Shown: positions 41,168 through 50,105 of the stretch, piece by piece
Numbering within the stretch: position 1 is the first letter of the stretch
How the letters are laid out: each line of letters opens with the position of its first letter
Assembly (NCBI GenBank): GCA_019454145.1
Contig: CP075366.1
Coordinates: 413,564-477,563 of the forward strand
Length of the DNA stretch: 64,000 nt
Reading direction: 5' to 3'
Source of the DNA: Fimbriimonadaceae bacterium
GTDB lineage: Bacteria > Armatimonadota > Fimbriimonadia > Fimbriimonadales > Fimbriimonadaceae
Position numbers and translations under genes: made by a program
The notes under the pieces: generated by a model
The model's database searches: none
Told to the model about the DNA's origin: nothing
What the model saw: only the letters and a program-made list of their open reading frames with translations

Positions 41168-44080
41168 ATGGCATTTTTTGCAGCCGCTCTTTTGTTGACT
41201 TCGCTCGCGAAAGGGCAAGATCATCCAATGCAGGTTCGACCCGGCGAGCCTAAGATCAACGAACTCACCAGATTCCATAAACCTGATGTTACGGCGATGC
41301 CGACTTCGGTGCGGCTCAATGCCTTTAGCAAGCGGATGCAAATGCTAAAGGATTCACCTTTTCAGCAAGTGCCATGGCGCAGTGTGGGCTCGGAAATACA
41401 AGGTGGTCGAGTTGTAGATATCGCAGTGACTCAAACAGGGCCGCAAAAAATCTATGTGGCTTACGCGACTGGTGGACTTTGGGTGAGTGATAACCTGGGC
41501 CAATCGTGGGCGCCCATTTTTGATGACCAAAGCACTTATGGCATTGGAGACATGGATATGTCCGATGATGGCCAGACCATTTGGATTGGTAGCGGTGAAG
41601 CCAATAGCCAAAGAACAAGCTATGCAGGTACTGGCGTTTTCAAGTCAACTGATGGAGGAGCTACGTGGCAGAACATGGGTTTGCCGGAAAGTCACCATAT
41701 CGGCAAAGTTTTGATTGATAAGAAGTCTCCTAACACAGTCTATGTTGCTTCGCTCGGCCCCCTATACAGCCAAGGAGGCGAACGCGGGCTTTACCGCACC
41801 ACTGATGGCGGAAAAACATGGACTTGCATCCTGAAAGGTGACGCACGCACCGGATGTATGGATGTAGAGGTCGATCCCCGCAACAGCAATGTTATCTACG
41901 CGGCGATGTGGGAACGGGATAGACGGGCTTGGAACCTACTTGAATCTGGGCCAGGAAGCGCCGTTTACAAATCAGTAGACGGAGGTAAGAATTGGTCGAA
42001 ATTGCCCGGACTCCCAAGTGGAACGGATATGGGCAGAACGTCGCTTGCGATGGCCCCAAGTAACCCGGATGTTGTTTACGCCTTTATTGACAACCAAGGC
42101 CCGGACATGGAATCGGATAGCTACGACGAGTACCGCGATAGCGGAGTTCTCACTTTCAACCGTTTCCGAAGAATGACGGAGTCAGCTCTTCGCAAAGTTG
42201 AAGACAAAGCGTTGATTTCGTTCCTTCGCAGCTATATGCCAGAGGGCACAAAAGTTGAAGACGTGGTGAAAAAGTTCATAGCAGGCGATATGAGTTTGAA
42301 AGAGCTTGCCGATTTGATGCTCCAAAAGAATCCCGGGTTGTTTGATGCTGATATGAACGACGCTGAAATCTGGAAGACGGGTGACGGCGGCAAAACCTGG
42401 AAAAAAACGCGACCAGATATGGGCAATCACGGTGGCTACTATTGGAACGAAGCGGTTGTTCACCCAACGAAACCGAACGAAGTCTACACGCTTGGATTGC
42501 TCTGCTTGAAATCAACGGATAACGGAGGTAGTTGGAACGCTATTGCGACTAGCAACCACGTTGACCATCACGCACTCTACATTGATCCCAAGAACTCCAA
42601 CTTCATGTTGAACGGCAACGACGGCGGCATCTACGCTTCGTGGGATGCAGGTAAGAGTTGGACTCAGTGGAACAACGTATCGGTTGGTCAATACACCACC
42701 ATTGCCGTTGACACGAAGGTTCCATACAACATTTATGGCGGATTACAAGATAACGGTACTTTGCGTGGCCCCAGTACTTATCGTCCAGGATTTACTGATA
42801 TCAATGCTTGGAAGGCGATTGGTGGTGGGGATGGCAGTGCAGTCGCAGTTGATCCACGCAACGGAGGAGACATTGTTTACACTGCCTCACAGTTTGGAGC
42901 GCATTCTGCCCAAAATCAGCTGACTAATCAGCGTTGGAACGCAAGGGCAAGGGATATTCGGGGAGAAGACCCTCTGCGCTACAACTGGATCAGCCCAATC
43001 TTGATTTCCAAACATCACCCAGATATCATCTATTTGGGTAGCCAGAGGGTTCATCGTTCGTTCGATCAGGGCAAGACTTACACTGCGATCAGTGGCGACT
43101 TAACTAAGAATTTGCCCAACGGCGATGTGCCCTTCAGCACCTTGACCACCATGGATGAAAGTCCGTTTCTGTTTGGTCAGCTTTACGTTGGCGCAGATGA
43201 CGGATCAGTGAAATACACGCCAGACTCCGGTCTGACATGGAAAGATATTTCGACTCCAGCGGTTGATCGATGGGTGACAAGAATTGTTGCAAGTAACCAC
43301 AAAGATGGTCGTGTTTATTGCACTCAAAACGGATACCGTCAAGACGATTGGACGCCTTATGTGTGGGTGAGCGAAAATAACGGAGCTTCTTGGAAATCTA
43401 TTGCGGCAAACCTTCCATTTGAGTGTGTGAACACCATCCGAGAAGATGATAAAGATCCGAACACACTTTATGTCGGCACCGACATGGGCGTTTACATGTC
43501 GGGGGATCGGGGCGGAAGCTGGATCACGCTTGGTGGCGGAATCCCGAACACTCCAATCCATGACTTGGTGATCCAATCCCAAGCGGAAGATATCGTTGTG
43601 GCGAGTCACGCTCGCTCGGTTTGGGTGATCAGCCTAAAGCCAATTCGACAGGTCACACCAAAAATTGAGGCTGAGGAGTTCCACTCATTCAAGCTCGACG
43701 TACCAACTGGTCGTGCAACATGGGGATTTGAAAGGGCTCAACCATTCAATGATCCTGAGGCGCGAGATCGCCGAGTTGAAACTGAGTTCTGGACAACCAA
43801 GAAAGGCAAAGGAACATTGTCGCTAGTTTCAGAAGATGGTAAGACTGTGGTCGAATCGCAAGTGGACGTAATTCACGGCCTGAACTATATTGGCTTGTCG
43901 TTGTTACTGAAGCCTGGTCAGCCTGGATTGCCGCCTGTGTTCGGCGATCCTAACGATCCCAAAACTGCTTTGAACGATCCTTATGCTTCCAAACGTGCTC
44001 AATATGTTGCGGCTGGCGAGTACAAATTGGTCTTGAAAGTTGGGGGAGCCAACTTCAGCCAAGATGTAGAAATCAAGTAA
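41168..44080 (+). CDS. Secreted BNR/sortilin-like beta-propeller protein
   Basis: The 970-residue protein begins with a short signal sequence (MAFFAAALLLTSLAKGQ). It is then built of BNR/Asp-box repeats with the pattern S/T-x-D-x-G-x-T-W: STDGGATWQNMG, TTDGGKTWTCIL, SVDGGKNWSKLP, TGDGGKTWKKTR, STDNGGSWNAIA, SWDAGKSWTQWN, SFDQGKTYTAIS and SGDRGGSWITLG. This matches the VPS10/xyloglucanase-like propeller group, which binds or hydrolyses polymers. No glycosidase acid pair is assigned, so its activity is unknown. The C-terminal 150 residues are a separate beta domain. An in-frame stop lies just upstream of ATG 41168, so the start cannot be much earlier. Confidence 0.9.
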   Translation: MAFFAAALLLTSLAKGQDHPMQVRPGEPKINELTRFHKPDVTAMPTSVRLNAFSKRMQMLKDSPFQQVPWRSVGSEIQGGRVVDIAVTQTGPQKIYVAYATGGLWVSDNLGQSWAPIFDDQSTYGIGDMDMSDDGQTIWIGSGEANSQRTSYAGTGVFKSTDGGATWQNMGLPESHHIGKVLIDKKSPNTVYVASLGPLYSQGGERGLYRTTDGGKTWTCILKGDARTGCMDVEVDPRNSNVIYAAMWERDRRAWNLLESGPGSAVYKSVDGGKNWSKLPGLPSGTDMGRTSLAMAPSNPDVVYAFIDNQGPDMESDSYDEYRDSGVLTFNRFRRMTESALRKVEDKALISFLRSYMPEGTKVEDVVKKFIAGDMSLKELADLMLQKNPGLFDADMNDAEIWKTGDGGKTWKKTRPDMGNHGGYYWNEAVVHPTKPNEVYTLGLLCLKSTDNGGSWNAIATSNHVDHHALYIDPKNSNFMLNGNDGGIYASWDAGKSWTQWNNVSVGQYTTIAVDTKVPYNIYGGLQDNGTLRGPSTYRPGFTDINAWKAIGGGDGSAVAVDPRNGGDIVYTASQFGAHSAQNQLTNQRWNARARDIRGEDPLRYNWISPILISKHHPDIIYLGSQRVHRSFDQGKTYTAISGDLTKNLPNGDVPFSTLTTMDESPFLFGQLYVGADDGSVKYTPDSGLTWKDISTPAVDRWVTRIVASNHKDGRVYCTQNGYRQDDWTPYVWVSENNGASWKSIAANLPFECVNTIREDDKDPNTLYVGTDMGVYMSGDRGGSWITLGGGIPNTPIHDLVIQSQAEDIVVASHARSVWVISLKPIRQVTPKIEAEEFHSFKLDVPTGRATWGFERAQPFNDPEARDRRVETEFWTTKKGKGTLSLVSEDGKTVVESQVDVIHGLNYIGLSLLLKPGQPGLPPVFGDPNDPKTALNDPYASKRAQYVAAGEYKLVLKVGGANFSQDVEIK

Positions 44081-44090
44081 CTCAGAAATT

Positions 44091-44114
44091 AAAAAGCCCC
44101 GACTAAGTCGGGGC
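44091..44114 (-). terminator. Rho-independent terminator downstream of tRNA-Met
   Basis: An eight-bp stem, GCCCCGAC (44096-44103) with GTCGGGGC (44107-44114), and a TAA loop. The T run is on the minus strand, as AAAAA at 44091-44095 on the plus strand. This orientation terminates transcripts coming from the tRNA gene. It may also weakly end the BNR gene transcript. Confidence 0.8.
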
Positions 44115-44222
44115 AATGAATGGCAAGTTATGGTTACGAGATGATCATTTTTGGAGGAACGATCTACAAGAGTGTAGCACCTCTTTGCGCAGATACCAAA
44201 TAAATTTTTAGAAAATGCTTTA

Positions 44223-44299
44223 TGGTAGCGACGCGCGGACTTGAACCGCGGACCTAACGGGTATGAACCGTTCGCTCTAACCAACTGAGCTACGTCGCC
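44223..44299 (-). tRNA. tRNA-Met (anticodon CAT), probably elongator
   Basis: Read on the minus strand, 77 nt form a complete cloverleaf with encoded CCA. Acceptor stem GGCGACG pairs with CGTCGCT. The D arm has GCTC/GAGC. The anticodon stem AACGG/CCGTT carries the loop TTCATAC (anticodon CAT), and the T arm CGCGG-TTCAAGT-CCGCG follows. The base pair at 1-72 and an anticodon stem without three G-C pairs exclude initiator tRNA. The GGCxACGTAGCTCAGTTGGT start is like elongator Met. A lysidine-modified Ile tRNA with the same anticodon is the alternative. Confidence 0.93.
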
Positions 44300-44377
44300 A
44301 CGCGAATGATATTATGGCGATTTTTTTAATTCTGTGCACCGAGCACTGGGACGGTTTCAAAGCGTAGAATCAGAAAT

Positions 44378-46549
44378 ATGGTCTCCAGCCTCATATTTGC
44401 CCTTTTATTTCGACCAATTGACGTTTCGGAGTTCAACGATTGGGCAACTAAAAGGGACATCGCTTCCATTGAGGCGAACAGCGATCCCTCACTGAAAGGC
44501 AAATTTCAGTTTCTAAAGGGGCAGGGTGCATTCGGGGTTGGGAGATACGGCTGGCAAGCCAAAGAGCTACCCGATGTTGCAAACGGCAAGACGTACTTAG
44601 TATTTACCACTCAACTCACCACTCAAGATTACGGCGACCAAGTTTTTGAAATGGTGAACGGTAGGCTGACCCGCCTGATTCATGAACGTGAAACCCTTGG
44701 TGTTCAAGTGAATCACCTGGACATGGATATCTCTTTTAATTTGGATGAGAAGAAGGCACGAATACTTTGCCAAACAGAGTTGAAAAAGGTGGGAAAAGCG
44801 GAGGATTCTTTCTTTTTACGCCTCGGCGGAAATTACATCGTTCAGGGGGTTGCAGATTCAAGCGGGAAGCCAGTGAATTTCTCGCAGGCCGGAGGTGTGA
44901 TTTGTTTGCCAACCCCAAGCTCAGATACGTTTTCTTATCGTTTACTCTACGAGGGCATCGTTGATAAGCCCAGATTTGCAGGTGCAATTACGAAAGATGA
45001 AGTGATGCTGACCAACGATTACTGGTGGCCAGCGATTGGTCGCCTGCCGTGTTCGTTTACAACCACTACTAGCGTGCCCAAGGGATGGATCGTGGTCGGT
45101 CAAGGTGACCAGGTAGGAAAGAATACTGACGGCCCCGTTGATGTTTACAAATACGACATGAAGGTGCCGGTCTGCTTTCTGAGTTTGAGCGCAGGCAACT
45201 TTCGATATGAAAGTAGAAATGTTGATGGAATTAAGTATTACGCCGCAAGTCGTGAACTAACAAATGAGGATCTCAAAGACCAATTGGAGATGGTGCCGCC
45301 GGTCATTGAGTTCTTTTCCCAGTTTGCCCCACATCCTTTCAAAGAATACGGTGCGGTGGATACACGCCTTTATGGCGGCGGAGCACTGGAAGCCTACAGC
45401 TACGCAACTTACGGAACTGGCTGGCTACCCGACGAAGACCCGCACGAGCCAAGTCACACTTGGTGGGGTGGATTGATCCCAAACACCTATCTCAACAGTT
45501 TTTGGAATGAGAGCTTCGCCGTTTTCAGTGAGGGCTTGTATTCGCGAGAGGGGGCCATAGGGAATATCGCCGAAAAACGGATGGCGTTCGTTGACCCAGC
45601 GAATGCGTCGCCAGCCTATAACCAGGCGACGTGTGAAGAAGCGGGGGCAGAAAGCGGCGGAGTCGCAAGTGATCTGGGTTACGGCAAAGGCGGGATGGTT
45701 CTGCAACAACTAGAACTAGAAATGGGCCACGAGAAGATGATGGAAGTCTGCCAACAGTGGATCAAACAACACAAAGTCGGAGAACCGGGCGATTGGAAGG
45801 ACTTCGAAGCGGTTTGCGGGCCTGAATGGAAATGGTTTTTTGATCAGTGGATTCGCCGAACCGGATGGCCGGAAATAACTGTGCTTAGTTCAAAGTTTGA
45901 TGCGAAAGGCGTCAAAATTGACTTAAGAATTAGCAAGCCAATATATCGATTTAAAGTTGAAGTAAGTGCCTTGATAAGCGGGCAATGGAAGTCCAAGATT
46001 GTCGATATTCAGCCAGATGAAAATGGTAAATACTCACTAAATCCCTTCCCTGGGGAGGAAGTGCAAATGATCTCGCTTGATAGCTGGGATCGGCTATTGC
46101 AGCCAGCGCGTCCACGGCAGAACTTCCGCTGGAGTGACCAGAATCGTAGGCTCAAACTCTACTTAGACCCAAGTGGAAAGGATTGGACTGATCGGAAGTC
46201 AGCTTTTGAGGCGATGCCGCAGGATTTAAGCGGCGTTCTTCTGATTGGACATCCGGATAGCAACCAAACGATTGCTGCACTTTGCAAAAAAGCTGGGTTT
46301 GTTGTAAACGGGAACAACCTCTCTTACAAAGGCACAACGATTGACCTCGATAAAGGCGCGGCGGTTGCGATGGTTGAATTTGAACCAGGTAAGTGGTGCG
46401 GTCTTTCATTAGGAAAAACTCGCCGGACACCTAAAGTTGGAGCGGCAACCGTGGCGATCGTGGACGAATACGGTCGGTTTTTACGTGGTCAAAGCTACCC
46501 TCGACAAGAAGGGCCGCTTGTATTCAAAAATCCAAAGTTCTACAAGTAA
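44378..46549 (+). CDS. M1-like zinc aminopeptidase-type protein
   Basis: The 723-residue protein has a hydrophobic start (MVSSLIFALLFRPIDV), a beta-rich N-terminal half and a gluzincin core. The zinc site is H356-E357-P-S-H360 in DEDPHEPSHTWWGGL, with the third ligand Glu378 in FWNESFAVFSEG, 17 residues after H360. M1 enzymes usually have 18. The substrate-recognition GAMEN motif appears as GALEAYS in LYGGGALEAYSYAT. The C-terminal 200 residues are unlike standard M1. Proline in the HExxH motif is unusual. The protein is likely a secreted or periplasmic peptidase, but catalysis should be tested. Confidence 0.83.
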   Translation: MVSSLIFALLFRPIDVSEFNDWATKRDIASIEANSDPSLKGKFQFLKGQGAFGVGRYGWQAKELPDVANGKTYLVFTTQLTTQDYGDQVFEMVNGRLTRLIHERETLGVQVNHLDMDISFNLDEKKARILCQTELKKVGKAEDSFFLRLGGNYIVQGVADSSGKPVNFSQAGGVICLPTPSSDTFSYRLLYEGIVDKPRFAGAITKDEVMLTNDYWWPAIGRLPCSFTTTTSVPKGWIVVGQGDQVGKNTDGPVDVYKYDMKVPVCFLSLSAGNFRYESRNVDGIKYYAASRELTNEDLKDQLEMVPPVIEFFSQFAPHPFKEYGAVDTRLYGGGALEAYSYATYGTGWLPDEDPHEPSHTWWGGLIPNTYLNSFWNESFAVFSEGLYSREGAIGNIAEKRMAFVDPANASPAYNQATCEEAGAESGGVASDLGYGKGGMVLQQLELEMGHEKMMEVCQQWIKQHKVGEPGDWKDFEAVCGPEWKWFFDQWIRRTGWPEITVLSSKFDAKGVKIDLRISKPIYRFKVEVSALISGQWKSKIVDIQPDENGKYSLNPFPGEEVQMISLDSWDRLLQPARPRQNFRWSDQNRRLKLYLDPSGKDWTDRKSAFEAMPQDLSGVLLIGHPDSNQTIAALCKKAGFVVNGNNLSYKGTTIDLDKGAAVAMVEFEPGKWCGLSLGKTRRTPKVGAATVAIVDEYGRFLRGQSYPRQEGPLVFKNPKFYK

Positions 46550-46551
46550 TA

Positions 46552-46588
46552 AAAAGAGAGTCCCCGTTCTCACTTGAGATCGGGGACT
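46552..46588 (-). terminator. Rho-independent terminator of pepF
   Basis: An inverted repeat AGTCCCCG (46559-46566) and CGGGGACT (46581-46588) with an inner TCTCA/TGAGA pairing. The T-rich tail is on the minus strand (plus-strand AAAAAGAGAG, 46551-46560). It lies 12 nt past the pepF stop and may also serve the M1-like gene from the other side. Confidence 0.75.
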
Positions 46589-46599
46589 TAACAGTTTAT

Positions 46600-48396
46600 C
46601 TATCGAGATTCGGCTAGAGCGCAGAACTCATTGATATCTTCTACGAGGACGTCGAGTGAACCTTTCCAAAAGGCTTTGTCGGCGATGTTGATACCGAACT
46701 CGTTGGTCAAGTCATTTGCCATTGCAAGCCCGGTTCGGCTGAGTAAGTTGTCATACCGCTCATGGAAGCCATTTGGTTCTTGTTCGTACACACGGTATAG
46801 GCCAAGCGCAAACAAGAGTCCGAACATATACGGGAAGTTATAGAACGCCCGGTCGCTGTAGTAATGAGGCTTCGCCGCCCACATGTACGGGTGCATCTTG
46901 TCAGGGTCAAGCCCGTCGCCATAAGTGGCAAGTTGCGCTCGGTGCATAATGTCGCAGAACTCGTCTGGGGTCAAAGCTCGTTCTTTGCGACGGGCGATAA
47001 CTTCGGATTCAAAGATGTACCGGCTAGAAATGTCAACTACGGTTTGACAAGAGCCTTGTAAAGTGGCATCAAGTATAGAAAGTTTTTCTGTACCAGTGGC
47101 ATCCTTGAGTGCCCGCCGTTTGATAATTGCCTCGCAGAAAATGCTGGCCGTTTCGGCAAGTGTCATTGGTGTGGACTTCTGCATTGGCTTTCGATCTTTC
47201 AGACAGAGGTTATGGTAAGCATGACCAAGTTCGTGAGCCAAAGTAGATGCTCCACCGAATGACTCCTTGAAGTTGTGCATCATTCGGCTAACCCCTGGGG
47301 TCACGCCGGCGCAGAACGCTCCGTCTCGTTTGCCAGTCCGTGGGTAAACGTCATGCCATCGTTCTTTGAATGATTGTTTCGCAAAGTCTCCCAATTTGTC
47401 GCTGTAAGCGCGGAATCCATCTTCGACAAAAACTTCTGCTTCTTCCCATGTCCAGGCACTCGATTCGCCGACTTGAGCAAAGAGCTCGTGGAACGGCAAG
47501 CCGTTGTTGAAACCAAGCAGTTTCCCCTTGGCTTTCAAATACCGTCGCCAATCGGGGAAAGAATCTCGTGCAGCTTCGAGCATAGCTTCCAAGCTGGCGC
47601 GATCCATGTTGCTGTTAAACAACGTTTCATCAAGTTGCTCTGGCCAGTTGCGAGCTGCGGCGAGAGTGTTTGCTTCACCCTTGATTGAGTTCATCGCAGC
47701 GGCAAGGGGGATTTCGTTGGCTTTCCAACCTGCGAGTTCCGCTTCATAGGCAGCGGCACGGTTAGCTTGGTTCACGTCGTATGCCATGCCTCGAATGCGG
47801 CTCATCGGGAGATGTTCGCCGTTGAACGGAACTGAAATATTGGAAGAGAAGTCATCCACCAGCCGTTCCCAGGCGGAGAGGCCTGTTTCGCTCAAGTCTG
47901 CGGCTAACGCTTCAAGATCGGGAGCCATGAGGTGCTTACTTGATTCCAGGGTGCGGCTGAGCGGGAAAGCATAGTCAGCGAGCGGCGAGCCAGCGGCTGA
48001 CCAAAGCTCAGGGTTCAGCGTGCCGATGAACGCTTCAAACTTTCTCGCGAACTTCGAGTACTGCGTGGAAATCGGGTTGAGCGAACTGAGTGCCTTTTGC
48101 GAAGTTTGATCGTTCGAATCTGTGCTGACTTTAAGGCTTGTAAAGCTGTAAACCAATCTGTACTGTTCAAGGAAGTCATTAAGAGTATTGATGAACTCGC
48201 TGAGTTCCAAGGCCGTCACAGCATTAGGGTTTGCAGACAGCTTAGAAAGCCGAGAATCGAAACTGCTGATCTGGGTTGGTAAGTCAGCAACACTTTCAAG
48301 GTACTTCGGATCTTCAACCGACGCAAAAAACACGTCGAGATCCCATCGGATATCGGTTTGAGCGGGAGCAGCCATAAATTGCAGTTTGTCTGACAT
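46600..48396 (-). CDS. pepF: Oligoendopeptidase F (M3 family)
   Basis: PepF is a cytoplasmic zinc metallopeptidase that cleaves oligopeptides of about 7-20 residues. The zinc motif is HELGHAYHN in GGASTLAHELGHAYHN, with the downstream Glu in LAETASIFCEAII. Other family blocks are TGKRDGAFCAGVTPGVSRMM and YMWAAKPHYYSDRAFYNFPY. Length 598 is typical, and no signal peptide is present. ATG 48396 is used, with ATG 48375 (seven residues later) also possible. It starts divergently from the Lrp-type regulator. With the peptide importer and secreted peptidases it fits a peptide-using metabolism. Confidence 0.95.
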   Translation of the reverse strand: MSDKLQFMAAPAQTDIRWDLDVFFASVEDPKYLESVADLPTQISSFDSRLSKLSANPNAVTALELSEFINTLNDFLEQYRLVYSFTSLKVSTDSNDQTSQKALSSLNPISTQYSKFARKFEAFIGTLNPELWSAAGSPLADYAFPLSRTLESSKHLMAPDLEALAADLSETGLSAWERLVDDFSSNISVPFNGEHLPMSRIRGMAYDVNQANRAAAYEAELAGWKANEIPLAAAMNSIKGEANTLAAARNWPEQLDETLFNSNMDRASLEAMLEAARDSFPDWRRYLKAKGKLLGFNNGLPFHELFAQVGESSAWTWEEAEVFVEDGFRAYSDKLGDFAKQSFKERWHDVYPRTGKRDGAFCAGVTPGVSRMMHNFKESFGGASTLAHELGHAYHNLCLKDRKPMQKSTPMTLAETASIFCEAIIKRRALKDATGTEKLSILDATLQGSCQTVVDISSRYIFESEVIARRKERALTPDEFCDIMHRAQLATYGDGLDPDKMHPYMWAAKPHYYSDRAFYNFPYMFGLLFALGLYRVYEQEPNGFHERYDNLLSRTGLAMANDLTNEFGINIADKAFWKGSLDVLVEDINEFCALAESR

Positions 48397-48473
48397 ATTT
48401 GCTAGCAGTCGGGTATCTTAGGCCTGCACTTATGGGGATAGGTGCAAAACAAAACTATTGGGGGAAATATAGA

Positions 48474-48938
48474 GTGAAAGAAAAATTAGATAAGTCTGAT
48501 CGTCAAATATTAAAACTCATGCAAGAAGATGGACGGGTTTCCAACGCCGATTTGGCAAGGAAAGTCGGCCTGTCGCCGCCATCTATGTTGCAGCGAGTCC
48601 GAAAACTAGAAAAAGGTGGCTACATCAAAGGCTACTTTACACAGGTTGACGCAGAGAAATTGGGTTTCAGCTTAGTTGTAATTGCGATGATCAGTTTGAG
48701 CATGCACCAAGACAAGCCGATTGACCAGTTTATCTCGGGAATCGCCGAAGTACCCGAGGTTTTAGAGTGTTATCATGTCAGTGGAGACTTTGATTTCATG
48801 CTAAAAATCGTCGCGAAGGACATGCACGACTACGAAAGAATTTTAAGGGAACGATTAGCATCAATAAAAGCAGTAGGAAAGATTCATAGCTGCTTCGTTC
48901 TCAGTATCAGCAAAGAAACTAACATCCTCCCAGCTTGA
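48474..48938 (+). CDS. Lrp/AsnC family transcriptional regulator
   Basis: A leucine-responsive-type regulator: an N-terminal winged helix (KLDKSDRQILKLMQEDGRVS, then ADLARKVGLSPPSMLQRVRK) and a C-terminal RAM effector domain (GDFDFMLKIVAKDMHDYERI). GTG at 48474 is preceded by GGGGGA eight to nine nt upstream. An in-frame TTG at 48399 is unlikely. Length 154. Target genes are unknown. It is followed four nt later by the Eis-type acetyltransferase and then a transsulfuration enzyme, so amino-acid control is a plausible role. Confidence 0.94.
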   Translation: MKEKLDKSDRQILKLMQEDGRVSNADLARKVGLSPPSMLQRVRKLEKGGYIKGYFTQVDAEKLGFSLVVIAMISLSMHQDKPIDQFISGIAEVPEVLECYHVSGDFDFMLKIVAKDMHDYERILRERLASIKAVGKIHSCFVLSISKETNILPA

Positions 48939-48942
48939 AAGG

Positions 48943-50052
48943 ATGAGTGCTTCTTTTGAATTCCGCCCAGCAGAAGCGTCGGATTATCCGACGTTACTGC
49001 AAATCTGGCGCAACGTTTATGGTGATGCCGTAACCGATGACTGGGCGGAACCAAGACCTTTCCAAAAATTCTTTTTAGGTAGCCAGCTCGGGGTTCCTTC
49101 CTTTGCTTGCATTGTCAATGAATTCCCAACTTTGGTTCGGGGAGTTGAATTGAAATGCGCTGGAGTTGGTGCTGTTGCCACTTTGCCAGAAGCCAGGAAT
49201 ACTGGCCTCGCAAGCTTTTGTATGAACAAACTGCATCTGCTTTGCCGGGAGCAGGGCTTTGAAATCGCCAGCCTCTACGGATTTAGAGACACGTTTTATC
49301 GAAAGTTCGGCTACGAGTCGTGCGGTTGGCGCTGGCAGATCAAGTGTCCGACGGATCGTTTGCCAAATTTGAAGGGCGAGCTTCCGGTTCGGCAGATTAT
49401 GCCAGATGATATTGGTGAACTTGATGAGTGTTACCGAACCTTTATTCGCGGCATGAGTGGCTCTTGTTTGCGAAATTCTGACCACTGGGATCGCAGAATG
49501 GGCAAAAAACCGCCTTCTATCTATGCAGTTGGCGATCCGGTTGAAGGTTATCTTTGGGCCAACACGGGTGGATTCTGGAACGACATGGAAATTGGCGAAA
49601 TCGCCTGGTCGAGTAAGCGTGGGTACGACTCACTGCTTGGCTTGATTAGGGGTCTTGCAGTCAACAAATCGGGAGTTATTTGGAACGAGCCGCCTAAGTC
49701 TCCGTTCCTAGCAAGGTTCATGGATTCAGGAATTACGGCCCACTGGCACCGACACACAATGTTCCGAGTTCTCAATGTTGAGTCTGTGATGACCAAACTC
49801 AGCGAGATTCGTCCGAATAAACCGTTCCGACTCAAAGTAATAGATGAGTTGATTCCAGAAAACGAAATAATCTTCGGTACGACTGGTGAGCTATTAGAGA
49901 TTCCCATTGCCGCGTTTAGCCAGATTGTGATGGGTGACCCAAGTGTGGAAACACTCGTAAAAGAGGGTCAAATCACGGGCGATAAGGTAGCAATTGATGC
50001 CTTAGAAGGCGTGCTAACCGAACAGCAAGTTTGCTGCATGGAATTTTTCTAA
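48943..50052 (+). CDS. Eis-like GNAT N-acetyltransferase
   Basis: The protein has the two-GNAT-plus-SCP2 layout of Eis enzymes. The first GNAT domain carries the acetyl-CoA loop (GVGAVATLPEARNTGLA) and the family marker IASLYGFRDTFYRKFGYESC. The second domain has VEGYLWANTGGFWNDMEIGE, and the C-terminal SCP2-like domain ends in CCMEFF, providing the carboxylate used as base in this family. Eis proteins acetylate amines including aminoglycosides, but the natural substrate here is unknown. The gene lies in the lrp transcript (four nt gap). No neighbouring resistance genes are seen. Confidence 0.9.
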   Translation: MSASFEFRPAEASDYPTLLQIWRNVYGDAVTDDWAEPRPFQKFFLGSQLGVPSFACIVNEFPTLVRGVELKCAGVGAVATLPEARNTGLASFCMNKLHLLCREQGFEIASLYGFRDTFYRKFGYESCGWRWQIKCPTDRLPNLKGELPVRQIMPDDIGELDECYRTFIRGMSGSCLRNSDHWDRRMGKKPPSIYAVGDPVEGYLWANTGGFWNDMEIGEIAWSSKRGYDSLLGLIRGLAVNKSGVIWNEPPKSPFLARFMDSGITAHWHRHTMFRVLNVESVMTKLSEIRPNKPFRLKVIDELIPENEIIFGTTGELLEIPIAAFSQIVMGDPSVETLVKEGQITGDKVAIDALEGVLTEQQVCCMEFF

Positions 50053-50105
50053 TACCCAGTCTTTTTTGCAAAAATTAGTTTTGGGGGGTCAAAATAGAGC
50101 CTCTT

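Noticed and set aside
44091-44114. Hairpin read as the terminator of the BNR gene
   Set aside because: The T run lies on the minus strand, so the hairpin is better assigned to the tRNA transcript. It may help the BNR gene only weakly.
50053-50105. SAM or other riboswitch upstream of the transsulfuration gene
   Set aside because: The 53-nt gap is too short and shows no stem-loop pattern of a known methionine-pathway switch.
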